42,277 bases of DNA from positions 1 through 42,277 of the forward strand of contig REDL01000033.1 of assembly GCA_007693505.1 (NCBI GenBank). Direction: 5' to 3'. The position numbers were made by a program, and so were the translations under genes. This DNA comes from Desulfovibrionales bacterium (GTDB lineage: Bacteria; Desulfobacterota; Desulfovibrionia; Desulfovibrionales; Desulfonatronaceae). This document shows positions 29,464 to 37,971 of this stretch, in pieces. The first letter of the stretch is position 1. Every line of letters begins with the position of its first letter. The notes under the pieces are model-generated. The model was not told where the DNA came from and made no database searches. It was given only the letters and a program-made list of their open reading frames with translations.

Positions 29464-30523
29464 CCGGCCATTCCAGCCGCAACCGGTAATAATGAAAAAA
29501 CTGACCAGCCAGCACGGTCAGCAGCACAAGCCCTTCCAGAATGTGGCCAAAGGCCGCCGGAACCCGCAGTTCCAGCTGAAGGACCTCCACGCCCACCCGC
29601 AGCCCGGCCAGCAGAAATGCCGCCAGGGCCATGGGGCCGATCTTCAGCCGGGCTACCCAGGCCACGACAATGGCCGTATATCCGTAACCAACCAGGATAC
29701 TCGGCTGCAGGCGATGCGCCACGGCCGAGGTTTCCACGAACCCGGCCCAGCCGGCCAGCATGCCGCAGATGCCCATGACCAGAAACACCAGGAATCCATA
29801 GGGCATAAAGGCATATCGGGCCGTGCGCAGACTCTCGCCACTGGCCCGGATTTCATACCCCAGCCGGGTCTTGTTCAAAAAAAGCCAGGCAAGAACACTG
29901 AGAACCACACACAATACCAAACCCCAATGCAACCGGGTTCCGCCAAGCATTCCGATCTGGGCCGCCGCTGGATACTCCATGGTCATGGGAAACCCCCGCC
30001 CACCTGGATCTCTCCAGGGGCCATAGACCAGATAGTTCAGCAGCAGGATCCCGATGTAGTTGAGCATCAGCGTGGAGATGATCTCGTTCACCCCCAGGCG
30101 GACCTTGGTCAGGGCCGGAATCAAGGCCCAAAACGCTCCGGCCGCGCCGGCGCTGAGCATCATCAGGGGCAACAGGGCCACGGCAGACAGGTGCGGAAAC
30201 GTCAGGACGGCCCAGGCCGCGCCGATGGCCCCCAGGGCGAATTGGCCTTCGGCCCCGATGTTCCAGATCTGCATTCGGAAGGTGAAGGATACCCCCAGGG
30301 CGCAGAGGTAGATGGGAATGGCCTTGCGCAGGGAGTCTTCCAGGGACCAAACGCTTCCGAATCCGCCCTCCCAGAGCAGGGCCAAGGCCCGCAACGGCGC
30401 CACGCCCTGCACGGCCAAGGCCGCGCAGGCCAAAGACAGGGACAGCCCCAAGGCCGCACAAAAAACAAGGACCGAACCCCATCCCAGGGGTTCGGTCCTT
30501 TTGGTGACACGAATCAGGCGCAT
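29441..30523 (-). CDS. Nucleoside-type ABC transporter permease (NupP-like)
   Basis: A 360-residue polytopic permease, larger than its partner as usual in NupP/NupQ pairs. Hallmarks: RMQIWNIGAEGQFALGAIGA near residue 83 and VRLGVNEIISTLMLNYIG near 145 in part, with the coupling loop LGYEIRASGESLRTARYA. Codons 8-20 form a perfect 14-bp hairpin followed by a T-rich run on the coding strand (see 30461-30500), which may limit transcription. The last few codons lie in a low-complexity repeat. Confidence 0.92.
   Translation of the reverse strand: MRLIRVTKRTEPLGWGSVLVFCAALGLSLSLACAALAVQGVAPLRALALLWEGGFGSVWSLEDSLRKAIPIYLCALGVSFTFRMQIWNIGAEGQFALGAIGAAWAVLTFPHLSAVALLPLMMLSAGAAGAFWALIPALTKVRLGVNEIISTLMLNYIGILLLNYLVYGPWRDPGGRGFPMTMEYPAAAQIGMLGGTRLHWGLVLCVVLSVLAWLFLNKTRLGYEIRASGESLRTARYAFMPYGFLVFLVMGICGMLAGWAGFVETSAVAHRLQPSILVGYGYTAIVVAWVARLKIGPMALAAFLLAGLRVGVEVLQLELRVPAAFGHILEGLVLLTVLAGQFFHYYRLRLEWPGQRAEGR
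30461..30500 (-). terminator. Terminator-like hairpin inside the permease coding start
   Basis: On the minus strand AAGGACCGAACCCC (30500-30487) pairs perfectly with GGGGTTCGGTCCTT (30480-30467) across a six-base loop, directly followed by GTTTTTTG. This has the form of an intrinsic terminator, yet it lies within the first 60 coding bases of the permease. It could act as an attenuator lowering permease and ATPase levels relative to the binding protein. Confidence 0.65.
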
Positions 30524-30559
30524 GCCGTCAACAGGGTGTTGAATTTCAGCAACGCCGTA

Positions 30560-31633
30560 CTACCGTGTGGCGCCTACAACGCCCTGGACAAACCAATCCA
30601 TGGCCAACATTTCTTCATCCGTGGCGCGAACCCCCTCGGGAATCCGGACTTCGCCCTGCTGGTCCAGTACCGGCCCAATGAAGACATCCGTCTCACCGGA
30701 GCGAATCTCCTCTTTTTTGGCCAGGACCGCTTCCTGGATGTCCTGAGGAACCATGGGGCCGAACGGCGCCAACCCCACCAACTCCCGATCCAGTCCCCAC
30801 CAAATGGACTCGCTGGCCCAGGTTCCATCCTTCACCTGCTGAACCACATCCTTGTAGACCACGGACCAGTTCCAGATCGGAGCCGTCAAATGGGCGTCCG
30901 GAGCAAAGGCGCTCATGTCCGTATTGTAGCCGATGGAGTAGACACCGCGCTCCTGAGCCGCCACCTGGGGACCGGGCGAATCCTGGTGCATGGCGATCAC
31001 ATCCGCGCCCACGTCCAGCAGGCTGTTGGCCGCCTCTTTTTCCAGGGCCGGATCGTACCAGGTGGAACTCCAGACCACACGGACCTGAACGTCCGGATTT
31101 ACGGCTTGAGCGCCCAGGGTAAACGCGTTGATCCCGCGAATGACTTCCGGAATGGGGAAGGCGGCCACGTATCCCAGGATATTGGATTCGGTCATGGCCC
31201 CGGCAACCATGCCGGAAAGATAGCGCGGCTGGTACATCCGGCCGAAGTAGGTCCCCACGTTCTCGGCCAACTTGTAGCCGGAACAGTGCATGAAGACCAC
31301 ATCCGGAAATTGAGCCGCAACCTTGATCACCGAGTCCATGAACCCAAAGCTGGTGGCAAAGATCAGATTGTGTCCCCGCCGGGCCATGTTCAACAGGACT
31401 CGCTCCGAATCCGGCCCCTCGGACACGGATTCCACAAAGGTGGTCTCCACGCCGTCCAGAGCCTCGATGGCCCGGCGTCCGTCATCATGGGCCCGAGACC
31501 ATCCCGCATCGCCCACTGGCGAAACATAGATGAACCCGGCCTTGATCTCCTTGGCCGCCACGGCCACCGGCACCATCATCAGGGCCAGCACCGCCAAACC
31601 CGCGACCAACATGCTCAACACGCCTCGCTTCAT
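30560..31633 (-). CDS. BMP-family nucleoside-binding protein of ABC transporter
   Basis: A 357-residue periplasmic binding protein of the basic membrane protein (BMP/PnrA) family. Residues 1-27 are a signal peptide ending VAVAA without a lipobox cysteine. The mature part begins KEIKAGFIYVSPVGDAGWS, and NLIFATSFGFMDSVI and DVVFMHCSGYK are family hallmarks. Homologues bind purine nucleosides or bases. The start at 31633 follows GGAGG about nine bases upstream; the frame runs open a further 15 codons. It lies 41 bases downstream of the xanthine phosphoribosyltransferase gene, which supports purine uptake. Confidence 0.9.
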   Translation of the reverse strand: MKRGVLSMLVAGLAVLALMMVPVAVAAKEIKAGFIYVSPVGDAGWSRAHDDGRRAIEALDGVETTFVESVSEGPDSERVLLNMARRGHNLIFATSFGFMDSVIKVAAQFPDVVFMHCSGYKLAENVGTYFGRMYQPRYLSGMVAGAMTESNILGYVAAFPIPEVIRGINAFTLGAQAVNPDVQVRVVWSSTWYDPALEKEAANSLLDVGADVIAMHQDSPGPQVAAQERGVYSIGYNTDMSAFAPDAHLTAPIWNWSVVYKDVVQQVKDGTWASESIWWGLDRELVGLAPFGPMVPQDIQEAVLAKKEEIRSGETDVFIGPVLDQQGEVRIPEGVRATDEEMLAMDWFVQGVVGATR

Positions 31634-31674
31634 GCTCGCATCCTCCGGATAAACGTTAGAATGACAAAAATGGT

Positions 31675-32175
31675 TCACAATGACGTACCACCCCGCTGAT
31701 CCGCCAACGGCTCGACGAATCGGGCCTCTGAATCCCAGGGAAAAAGTATCCAGGTGTCCTGACTGACTTCAGTGATGTACGTGTCCACCATCGGCCGCCC
31801 AGCCGGCTTGGCATAGACCGTGGCAAAATGCGCTTGCGGCAGCATCTCCCGGACAACCTGTGCGGTTCGCCCTGTGTCCACCAGATCGTCGATGATCAGG
31901 GTCTTGGCCGCAACATCCGGGGAAAGGGGCTGAAAGCTTTTGAGCACCCGGCTTTGCCCTTGGTCCTGCCATGCATAGCTGGACACACAGACCGTATCGA
32001 TGACCCGAATTTCCAGTTCCCTGGCAATAATCGCCGCAGGCACCAGCCCGCCGCGGGTGATGGTCACGATGCCATGCCACGGTCCCAAATCCAGTAGCCG
32101 CCACGCCAAAACTTTGGAGTCGCGGTGCAGTTGATCCCAGGAAATGGGGTAGAGCTTGTTGTACCGGTCTTTCAT
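31675..32175 (-). CDS. gpt: Xanthine-guanine phosphoribosyltransferase
   Basis: A 166-residue enzyme converting xanthine, guanine or hypoxanthine and PRPP to nucleotides. The PRPP-binding loop is [14 protein letters not shown], and [16 protein letters not shown] and [23 protein letters not shown] match E. coli Gpt closely along the whole length. The ATG at 32175 is preferred over a TTG at 32211, although the ribosome site is weak. Placed first in an operon with a BMP-type importer, it probably traps imported purine bases. Confidence 0.92.
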   Translation of the reverse strand: MKDRYNKLYPISWDQLHRDSKVLAWRLLDLGPWHGIVTITRGGLVPAAIIARELEIRVIDTVCVSSYAWQDQGQSRVLKSFQPLSPDVAAKTLIIDDLVDTGRTAQVVREMLPQAHFATVYAKPAGRPMVDTYITEVSQDTWILFPWDSEARFVEPLADQRGGTSL

Positions 32176-32265
32176 GCTGATGTATGTTGAGGGTTCAATG
32201 CTCGTGGGCAAATGTCCGGAAGTATCCGTCTGGCCGCGGCCCAGTCGCCGGGGAATGTGGCAAGG

Positions 32266-32577
32266 TTACTGTTTCGGTCTGCCGCGGGACTCACCGGGCT
32301 GTCCATTGGGCGGCTCGTCCAGGCGCTTGATTTCGTAATCATACCCCGAGCGGGTCTGAAATTCCCGGTGCACGGTGGGGCCGCCTTTTCCACCCATCTT
32401 GTACCGCAACCATTTCCAGCGGATCCACATGACCAGGCCGGCGGTGACCACGAAGGCGATGAATACCAGAAAAAAGATCGCACCGAGAAAGATGCCCAGC
32501 ACGGCCAGGGGCAACAGAAAAATCCAGCCCCACCAGGGGAACCGGGGTGACAGAAAGACGATTCGTCGGTGTTGCAT
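32266..32577 (-). CDS. Small membrane protein of unknown function
   Basis: A 103-residue protein. Residues 9-48 are strongly hydrophobic with WWGWIFLLPLAVLGIFLGAI and a second segment FLVFIAFVVTAGLVMWI, suggesting two membrane helices in a hairpin. They are followed by a basic patch (RWKWLRYK) and a hydrophilic C-terminal tail. No family recognised. It lies between the PilZ gene and gpt, in the same direction. Confidence 0.62.
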   Translation of the reverse strand: MQHRRIVFLSPRFPWWGWIFLLPLAVLGIFLGAIFFLVFIAFVVTAGLVMWIRWKWLRYKMGGKGGPTVHREFQTRSGYDYEIKRLDEPPNGQPGESRGRPKQ

Positions 32578-32642
32578 GTTCTGGTCAGATCCTGGCTGAG
32601 CAGGCCCACGGGCATGCATGCCGCGTGGCACGTCTCAAGCCG

Positions 32643-33008
32643 TTAAAACTTGTTCCATTCCGGACCGCCGGGAGCCTCAAGGTATTCCCGTAGCTGGTCG
32701 ATTTGCGCCTGGCTCAGATCCAACGGAACGTGGAATTGAACACCCCAGAGAGGACCGTCCCGGCGGACAATCGTTCCCGAAACGCCATGCAAGGCCAGAG
32801 CCAAAAACTCCGGCACGACCTGGAAGGCAACGTGCTCACCCTCTTGGGCCATGACCAGGCCCACGTCGTTCTGCGAGACATCCACCAGTACACCCGTGCG
32901 ACTGATATCATAGACAATACCCATGATTTTCTCGCCACCGGAAGTGCCCAATACGCTGAAGTCCGGCTCCACATCCACCCGTGGCGCACTGCGTTGTTCC
33001 TGGTCCAT
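32643..33008 (-). CDS. PilZ domain protein (putative c-di-GMP receptor)
   Basis: A 121-residue single-domain protein. The cyclic-di-GMP-binding motifs are present: RxxxR at residues 6-10 (RSAPR) near the N-terminus, and DISRTG about 26 residues later (DxSxxG type). The rest forms the expected small beta barrel with WGVQFHVPL and a C-terminal helix. Partner and process are unknown; this is one of two stand-alone PilZ proteins in the window. Confidence 0.8.
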   Translation of the reverse strand: MDQEQRSAPRVDVEPDFSVLGTSGGEKIMGIVYDISRTGVLVDVSQNDVGLVMAQEGEHVAFQVVPEFLALALHGVSGTIVRRDGPLWGVQFHVPLDLSQAQIDQLREYLEAPGGPEWNKF

Positions 33009-33102
33009 GGCCGTTATCCTTGTCCAAAGCCCACCTGAAGACCGGCACGGCCATCATCTGACGGGCCGCGACGAATGGCCCATGATTGCCGTGGAAACAC
33101 AT

Positions 33103-33327
33103 ACCAGTCCGTTGAAAAACTCCCAATTGCTGTGTCGCTGCAAAAATTTCAAACTCTCACGTATGAATCAATACGCTTCGACCTTGATTCGATTGCCAGG
33201 ACAGCAAATCGAAAATGTGGCGAAGCCACAGCCCGTGAGGGCCGGACACAGGACGTGTCCGGTAGCTTTTTTTGCTCCGTGCACTTGGAGTTTTTGAACG
33301 GACTGCCAGATGAAGGACTTTTTCAAC
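33103..33327 (+). repeat. Dispersed inverted-end repeat, copy D (long form)
   Basis: The best example of the long form. The left end CAGTCCGTTGAAAAACTCCC continuing to 33129 is the inverted match of 33282-33305 (ending TTTTTGAACGGACTG). Inside are three perfect hairpins: CGTAT/ATACG at 33160-33175, GTGGC/GCCAC at 33217-33229 and CCGGACAC/GTGTCCGG at 33242-33262. A further GGACTTTTTCAAC lies beyond the right end. Confidence 0.9.
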
Positions 33328-33330
33328 ACT

Positions 33331-34026
33331 CAGATACCCTCAAAAGCATCTCTGGAAGGCCGTGCGCATCTGGAGGCAAACCGGTTCTGGCCGCAACCTG
33401 GTTGTGTGCTCTCGGCGCAGCCCAAAACATAATCAGGACATGCTCATCCCGGCGAATCCTCGTAACCGGATCAGCGTCGAAAGGCAATGACGCTTGATGA
33501 AGTGCCCAGGGCATTTTTGTTCTGTAATTGCTCAAAAAGGCCGGGCAAACTCTGAAATTATCTCTGTCCCTGGATTCCCGCCTGCGCGGGAATGACTGAA
33601 AATGGCATGTGCTTCCAAGCTCATCATGCCCGCGAAGGCGGGCATCCAGGTCATGCTTGCCACAAGTTTTTGAGAAGTTACTTCGCTCTAACGTAACCAT
33701 ATGAAATTTTTGAGGCTGACTTGCCCTTTTTGGGACGGATCGACCGGCTGCGCCTGTTTGATTGAACCAGGAATCGTTCATCAAGCCGTTGCCCAGCGCC
33801 ACGAGCACAAGCCTCTGTTTTTATAACGCTACGGCTTGATGTTACGAGGCCGGTGAAGGAGTTTTGAGCCGTTCCAAACAGGGCAAGCCAGCCGTCTTTG
33901 CAAGAAAAAATTGGTGAGAACAACATTGCCCTGTGGGCACCTCATTGAGGCATTGCGTTTCCGCCCTGTTTGGTGTCTTCTGGCGCACATCCTTTCCGTC
34001 TAACCCCGCCATCCCCTGACAGCCTA
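33331..34026. other. Gene-poor spacer upstream of the membrane aminopropyltransferase-like gene
   Basis: About 700 bases without a convincing gene. Short minus-strand frames exist, but they run through the repeat at 33526-33680 and have no family features. The stretch may hold decayed mobile DNA. The promoter of the downstream gene should lie here, but none is obvious. Confidence 0.45.
33526..33680 (+). repeat. Second dispersed repeat family, copy 1
   Basis: It runs from TTGCTCAAAAAGGCCGGG to CAAGTTTTTGAGAAGTTA and contains two strong hairpins, ATTCCCGC/GCGGGAAT and GCCCGC/GCGGGC. The reverse complement of nearly the whole unit recurs at 41841-42016. The ends TTGCTCAAAAA and TTTTTGAGAAG are themselves roughly inverted. 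Confidence 0.85.
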
Positions 34027-36654
34027 ATGTCCCCGTTCCGCGCCGTTCCCTGGCACCTTGCGTCCGTCCTGATGCTGGGCCTTGTTTCCCAGCTGGCCCA
34101 GGTCCTGTTGTTGCGGGAACTGCTCATGGTCTTTCAGGGCAACGAACTTTCCATTGGAATCATTCTTTCCGCCTGGCTGGCCTGGACCGGCCTGGGAAGC
34201 TGGCTGGGAGGGCGCCTGGCGCAGCAGCGGCGCCGCACCGGCAGGCTCTTGTTCTCCAGCGCCGCCGGCCTGGTTCCCCTCCTGCCGGCGACCATTGGCC
34301 TGATCCGAAATCTGCGCGATTTTTTCGACGTCCTGCCCGGAGCCGCCCTGGGACTGTGGGAGATGGTCCTTTCCAGCTTTCTGGTCATGGCCCCGGTCGG
34401 GCTGCTGCTTGGTGCGCAGTTTGTTCTGCTGGCCAGGATCTGGCGGGAACATGACGGGACTCGGGATGCCTCCGGGGCGAGCAAGACCTACATGGTGGAG
34501 GCCGCCGGCAACATCATTGCCGGCATCCTGTTCACCTTTCTCCTGGTCCACCTGTTCAACGCCTTTCAGACGGCAACCCTGGCGGCACTGCTCATGGCGG
34601 CGGTTGCCCTGCCCCTGGGGCGGATGCAGGTCAACACCAAGCCGGGCCGGGATCCCCTGCGACGCGCTCCAGTCGTCGCGATCCTGCTTGCCCCGCTGGC
34701 ACTTGCGGTACTTGCCGGGCTGTTCCTGGCCCTGGACCGCTTGGACAAGTGGACCTCCCTGATCCAGTGGGGGCAGTTCGCCCCGGATCATGAGCTGGTG
34801 GAGACCCGCCATTCCCGGCACGGCGCGATAGCCGTACTGCGCCGCGACGACCAGTACAGTTTTTTTCAAAGCGGTCACCTGGTTTTCAGCACCGCGGGGC
34901 GGGAAACGGCCGTACCCGGCCTGGAGGAACAAGATGCCGTCACCGTGGCCCACCTTGCACTGACGCAGCACCCTGAACCCAGGCGCGTGCTGCTCATCGG
35001 CGGAGGTTTGCGGGGCATGCTCACCGAGATCCTCCGCCACCCGGTCCAGGAACTGGACTATGTGGAACTGGACCATGTGCTGACCGCCACGGCCCTGAAC
35101 TTCGCCCCGGCCCGAACCCTTGCGGCCCTGGACCATCCCGGCGTCCGGCTGCTGCATACGGACGCCCGGCTTTTCGTCAAGTCCGGTGGGACGCGAAGCT
35201 ACGACATGATCATCGTGGACGCCCCGGACCCAACCACAGCTGTCCTGAACCGGACATACACCCGGGAGTTCTTTCAGCAGGCCCAGAGCAGACTTGCTCC
35301 GGGCGGGGTGCTGGTGGTGGGGGTCGCATCAACTCCGGATTTGCGGGGGCTTGCGGTAACCAACCGCAACGCCGCGATCTTTCATACCCTGGGAAATGTC
35401 TTTGATCAGGTTCTCGCCGTGGGCGAACGGCACCTGCTACTCTTTGCCACGGATGCTCCGGACCAGGTGACCACGGATCCCCAGGTCCTGCGGGCACGTT
35501 TTGACCAACGGGAAATCCAGGCCGAGGGATTCTCCAGCCTGCATTTTCATATCCTGTTGCATGAACCAACCGTGCGCCGGATCAACTGGATTCTGCGCCA
35601 TCACGGCCGAAATCATCTGGCCCATCTGGAAGGGCCTCCTGCCCCACCCCTGTCGCCTCCTTCCATCGGCGAACAGCTGCAGGCTGAAGAGTCTCTGCCT
35701 CCGGTGGTTCAGCGCTTCTTCATCAATTCGGATTTCCGACCCATCGCCTACCTGTACAGCCTGATGTTCTGGGATGAGCTGACCAGGGTCGGCACCAGAG
35801 ACTCCCTGACATGGGTGCTTCGGATACAACCCTGGTGGCTTCTTCCCGTGCTTCTGGGACCGCTTCTGGTCGTGCTGGCGCTCTCCCGTCTGCCCCCCCG
35901 CAACCACGAACGCCCCGGAGTGCGCACCAAATGCGGTTTGCCAAAAAACCGCTTCCTCAGCTTCCGAAACTGCTCCTGGTATCCATCCTGGCCTGGCCCG
36001 TACTCCGGCATGACCACTGCCGTGCACCTCGCGGCATTGACCACCGGAATGTCCACCATGTTGATGCAAGTGGCCTTGCTCTTCGCTTTTCAGAGCTTAT
36101 ATGGGTTTATATACGAGGCTGTGGGGCTGATCATCGCCGTGTTCATGTCCGGCCTGGCCGTGGGCACCTTTCTGGGGCACCGCCATGTACGTCATCGCCC
36201 CGGCCATGGCCCGGGCCAGACCCAGGGCCAGACCCTGGGCCGGTCCCTGGCCATGGTCCAGTTCGGTATCGCCGCGGCGGCCTGGATAGTTGGGCTGGTC
36301 TTGCCCCAGGCCGCAACGATCGCCTCGCCCTTGGTTGTTTTGGCCTTGTTTTTCATTTTGACCTTTGCCGCCGGACTGGCCGGGGGCGTGGACTTTCCCC
36401 TGGCACTTGCCTGCTCCACGACCCTTTGCGGCAAGCCGGAACAGGCCGCGGGCCGGATCTACGGTATCGAACTGGCCGGTGCCTGTGTTGGTGCGGCCGT
36501 GGCAGGAGTGATGATTGCCCCGGTTCTGGGCATCCCGGCCTGCTTCCTGCTGGCCGGAGTCTTGAACGCCATGGCCGGGCTTGCCCTGCTGACGGCATTT
36601 GCCAAAGGCTCGCCCGTCGGTCTCACATCCTCACCAGCCGTGCGGCACTCTTGA
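34027..36654 (+). CDS. Polytopic membrane protein with spermidine-synthase-like domain
   Basis: An 875-residue protein. The N-terminal third has about six hydrophobic segments, then a soluble domain (about 250-500) resembling polyamine aminopropyltransferases, then a further set of hydrophobic segments. The soluble domain has VLLIGGGLRG for SAM or decarboxylated-SAM binding, ELDYVELDHV, and YDMIIVDAPDP followed by YTREFF, as in SpeE. No SpeD gene is nearby, so polyamine synthesis is uncertain; it may be a methyltransferase-like or non-canonical enzyme. The ATG at 34027 has a weak ribosome site and the frame is open to 33970. It is followed 32 bases later by a radical SAM gene. Confidence 0.85.
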   Translation: MSPFRAVPWHLASVLMLGLVSQLAQVLLLRELLMVFQGNELSIGIILSAWLAWTGLGSWLGGRLAQQRRRTGRLLFSSAAGLVPLLPATIGLIRNLRDFFDVLPGAALGLWEMVLSSFLVMAPVGLLLGAQFVLLARIWREHDGTRDASGASKTYMVEAAGNIIAGILFTFLLVHLFNAFQTATLAALLMAAVALPLGRMQVNTKPGRDPLRRAPVVAILLAPLALAVLAGLFLALDRLDKWTSLIQWGQFAPDHELVETRHSRHGAIAVLRRDDQYSFFQSGHLVFSTAGRETAVPGLEEQDAVTVAHLALTQHPEPRRVLLIGGGLRGMLTEILRHPVQELDYVELDHVLTATALNFAPARTLAALDHPGVRLLHTDARLFVKSGGTRSYDMIIVDAPDPTTAVLNRTYTREFFQQAQSRLAPGGVLVVGVASTPDLRGLAVTNRNAAIFHTLGNVFDQVLAVGERHLLLFATDAPDQVTTDPQVLRARFDQREIQAEGFSSLHFHILLHEPTVRRINWILRHHGRNHLAHLEGPPAPPLSPPSIGEQLQAEESLPPVVQRFFINSDFRPIAYLYSLMFWDELTRVGTRDSLTWVLRIQPWWLLPVLLGPLLVVLALSRLPPRNHERPGVRTKCGLPKNRFLSFRNCSWYPSWPGPYSGMTTAVHLAALTTGMSTMLMQVALLFAFQSLYGFIYEAVGLIIAVFMSGLAVGTFLGHRHVRHRPGHGPGQTQGQTLGRSLAMVQFGIAAAAWIVGLVLPQAATIASPLVVLALFFILTFAAGLAGGVDFPLALACSTTLCGKPEQAAGRIYGIELAGACVGAAVAGVMIAPVLGIPACFLLAGVLNAMAGLALLTAFAKGSPVGLTSSPAVRHS

Positions 36655-36686
36655 TGCAAACATGCGACCTCCAACGGAGTTCCTCC

Positions 36687-37874
36687 ATGCAGCACACTTC
36701 CCCAGCATCGACAACGTCCCCGCCACTGAACAGAAAACAGTTCCTGAAGGCAGCAGCTTGCGGGCTCTGCGCGCCATCCCTGGCCACCATGCTCGCGTCA
36801 CCCAGACAAGCTCAAGCCCAGGCCGGCGGCGCCGCATCCCAGACTGCCCAGCGGGGTCTCGTCCAGCCCCATCCCTCGCCCTGGTTCAGCCCGGTTGACG
36901 GCAATGCCGTCCAATGCGGACTCTGCCCTCGGCAATGCATCCTGGCTCCAGGCCAGCGATCCCCTTGCCGGGCTCGGGAAAACCGTTCCGGACAAGGCGT
37001 CTCGCTGACCTACGCCAATCCGGCCCTGATCCAGGAAGACCCGGTGGAACGCAAACCGTTTTTCCACGTCGTGCCGGGCAGTCGGGCCCTTTCCGTTTCC
37101 ACAGCCGGCTGCAACCTGCACTGCAAATTCTGCGAAGTCTGGGACATGGCCCTGGTCCGTCCCGAAGACGTTCATGCCTACGACCTGCCACCAGAGGCCG
37201 TGGTGGCTCATGCCCAGGCCGCCGGACTGCGTTCCGTGAGCTTTGCCTTTGGGGAGCCGGTCATCTTTTATGAGTACATGCTGGATGTCGCCAGGCTGGC
37301 CCGAAACGCCGGGATGCTCAACCTGCTGCATACCGCGGCCTACATCCGTCCCGAGCCGTTGCAGGAGCTCTGCGAGGTGATCGACGCGGCCAACGTGGAC
37401 CTGAAAGGCTTTGATCCGGCGTTTTACCGGGAGGTGGTCGGCGGGGAATTGCAGCCGGTGCTGGACGCCCTGCGGATCATCAAACGCTCCGGGGTCCACC
37501 TGGAACTGACCAGCGTGGTCATCCCCACGCTCAACGACGACATGAACGCCTTGGCCGAGATGTGTCGGTGGATCGCCGGCGAGCTGGGGCCGGACACCCC
37601 CCTGCACCTGGCCCGCTTCTACCCCCTGTACCGCCTCTCCGCCCTGCCCCGCACCCCGGTTTCCATTCTGGACCAGGCCCGGGAAACCGCCCAAAATGCC
37701 GGACTGCGCTTTGTCTACGTGGCCAAGGTTCCCGGCCATGACGGCGAAAACACCTTCTGCCCGGACTGCGGTCAGGCAGTCATCACCCGGGTGGGATTCA
37801 TCGTGGACCAGATGCGGGTCGACAGTGGCCGTTGTCCAGACTGTCAGCGCGAGATCCCGGGCATCTGGAGCTAA
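36687..37874 (+). CDS. AmrS-like radical SAM protein with Tat-like signal
   Basis: A 395-residue radical SAM protein of the PflA-related AmmeMemoRadiSam type. The N-terminus has NRKQFLK (an RK variant of the Tat motif), a hydrophobic stretch, and ASPRQAQAQA, a plausible cleavage site. Next come an accessory cysteine set C77, C80, C84 and C94 (CGLCPRQC), the radical SAM motif CNLHCKFC (C142, C146, C149), and a C-terminal zinc-type set C358/C361 and C383/C386. The start at 36687 has GGAG seven bases upstream; ATG 36654 overlapping the previous stop is the alternative. Memo and AMMECR1 genes are not adjacent. Confidence 0.88.
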   Translation: MQHTSPASTTSPPLNRKQFLKAAACGLCAPSLATMLASPRQAQAQAGGAASQTAQRGLVQPHPSPWFSPVDGNAVQCGLCPRQCILAPGQRSPCRARENRSGQGVSLTYANPALIQEDPVERKPFFHVVPGSRALSVSTAGCNLHCKFCEVWDMALVRPEDVHAYDLPPEAVVAHAQAAGLRSVSFAFGEPVIFYEYMLDVARLARNAGMLNLLHTAAYIRPEPLQELCEVIDAANVDLKGFDPAFYREVVGGELQPVLDALRIIKRSGVHLELTSVVIPTLNDDMNALAEMCRWIAGELGPDTPLHLARFYPLYRLSALPRTPVSILDQARETAQNAGLRFVYVAKVPGHDGENTFCPDCGQAVITRVGFIVDQMRVDSGRCPDCQREIPGIWS

Positions 37875-37903
37875 GAAAGGCCCCGGTCCAGCCCTCGTCC
37901 ACC

Positions 37904-37949
37904 AAAAGAGAACGCCCGCCTGGTCGCAACCAGGCGGGCGTTCTCTTTT
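37904..37949 (+). terminator. Strong intrinsic terminator after the AmrS-like gene
   Basis: A perfect 21-bp stem begins AAAAGAGAACGCCCGCC, has loop CGCA (37925-37928), and its second arm ends TTCTCTTTT. T-runs exist on both strands, so it can work in both directions, ending the plus-strand operon and insulating the convergent gene at 38192. Confidence 0.92.
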
Positions 37950-37971
37950 GATCAAAGCCTGACTGATAGTA

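Noticed and set aside
33242-33262. Single palindrome CCGGACAC/GTGTCCGG considered as a repressor operator
   Set aside because: It recurs in copies D, E and F at the same internal position, so it belongs to the repeat.
33323-33926. Two short minus-strand frames upstream of the membrane aminopropyltransferase-like gene
   Set aside because: They overlap each other or run through a dispersed repeat and show no family motif or ribosome site.
35811-36653. Plus-strand frame continuous with the AmrS-like radical SAM gene
   Set aside because: It is an alternate-frame reading of the membrane protein gene; the radical SAM gene starts at 36687 with its own ribosome site.
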